NCBI GenBank assembly: GCA_030560485.1
Contig: JAKTTS010000238.1
Coordinates: forward strand, 1-23,012
Source of the DNA: Ascoidea tarda (nom. inval.)
Lineage: Eukaryota; Ascomycota; Saccharomycetes; Ascoideales; Ascoideaceae
DNA length: 23,012 nt
Reading direction: 5' to 3'
This document shows, piece after piece, positions 22,901-23,012 of the stretch. A program made the translations under genes and the position numbers. Under the pieces are notes generated by a model. That model saw only the letters and a program-made list of their open reading frames with translations. It searched no databases and was not told where the DNA came from. How positions within the stretch are numbered: the first letter of the stretch is position 1; each line of letters starts with the position of its first letter.

Positions 22901-23012
22901 ATAAAATCAGAACAAATAAAAATTGAACCAAGATAGTAATTTAAGGAATAAAAGAATGATCAACTTGATACAGATGAAAAAAAAAAATCAACTGAAATAA
23001 ACAATGTTAAAC

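Noticed and set aside
1-23012. Calling the 60-101-codon open runs as genes
   Set aside because: Their number and lengths are about what chance gives at 74-75% A+T, many lack ATG, none has a recognised motif, and several overlap on opposite strands.
1-23012. Large DNA virus or Polinton-type relic across the window
   Set aside because: The dense both-strand protein-like text invites this, but I saw no polymerase, integrase, ATPase, protease or capsid signature and no terminal repeats, so no element is named.
1-23012. CRISPR array, rRNA, riboswitch, bacterial promoters and terminators
   Set aside because: No regular repeat-spacer pattern, no rRNA-like conserved block, and no prokaryotic gene context in which promoter or terminator calls would make sense.

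Overview
No intact gene can be called in this window. By eye it is about 74-75% A+T and lacks any tRNA, rRNA, CRISPR array, long tandem repeat, or complete transposon ends that I can recognise. Clean reading runs top out near 100 codons. A hand estimate at this composition (about 8-9% of random codons are stops) predicts roughly 10-15 clean runs of 60 codons across six frames of 23 kb, which is close to what is seen. So open-run length alone does not support coding, and every reading-frame entry below is a low-confidence candidate. A bacterial, archaeal or viral chromosome would almost never go 23 kb without a gene. The most likely source is non-coding nuclear DNA of an A+T-rich eukaryote (invertebrate or protist), possibly holding very old, decayed genes or mobile elements. 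I cannot name the lineage.

Layout. 1-4800 is very A+T-rich, with a few short protein-like runs and a G/C-armed hairpin at 3781-3810. 4800-11240 has scattered patches of higher G+C and several protein-like but interrupted runs, mostly on the minus strand at 6.0-8.6 kb and on the plus strand at 9.1-11.1 kb. 11249-11472 looks like a small retroposed insert: an AATAAA signal, a 15-base poly(A) tract, and matching 8-base repeats on both sides. 11480-13850 is mostly blank apart from one G+C bump with a nine-base all-G/C run at 12045-12053. 13860-16600 reads best on the minus strand. 16900-18900 is blank. 18900-23012 again holds protein-like runs, plus-strand at 20.3-21.1 kb and minus-strand at 18.9-19.4 and 21.4-22.9 kb.

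The best non-random signals are not genes. They are a strong excess of the hexamer GGGGTT/AACCCC (16 copies by my reading, about 2 expected), a few long G/C-containing words that recur kilobases apart, and the poly(A) insert. No set of genes working together can be described, and I found no new biological system that I could defend.
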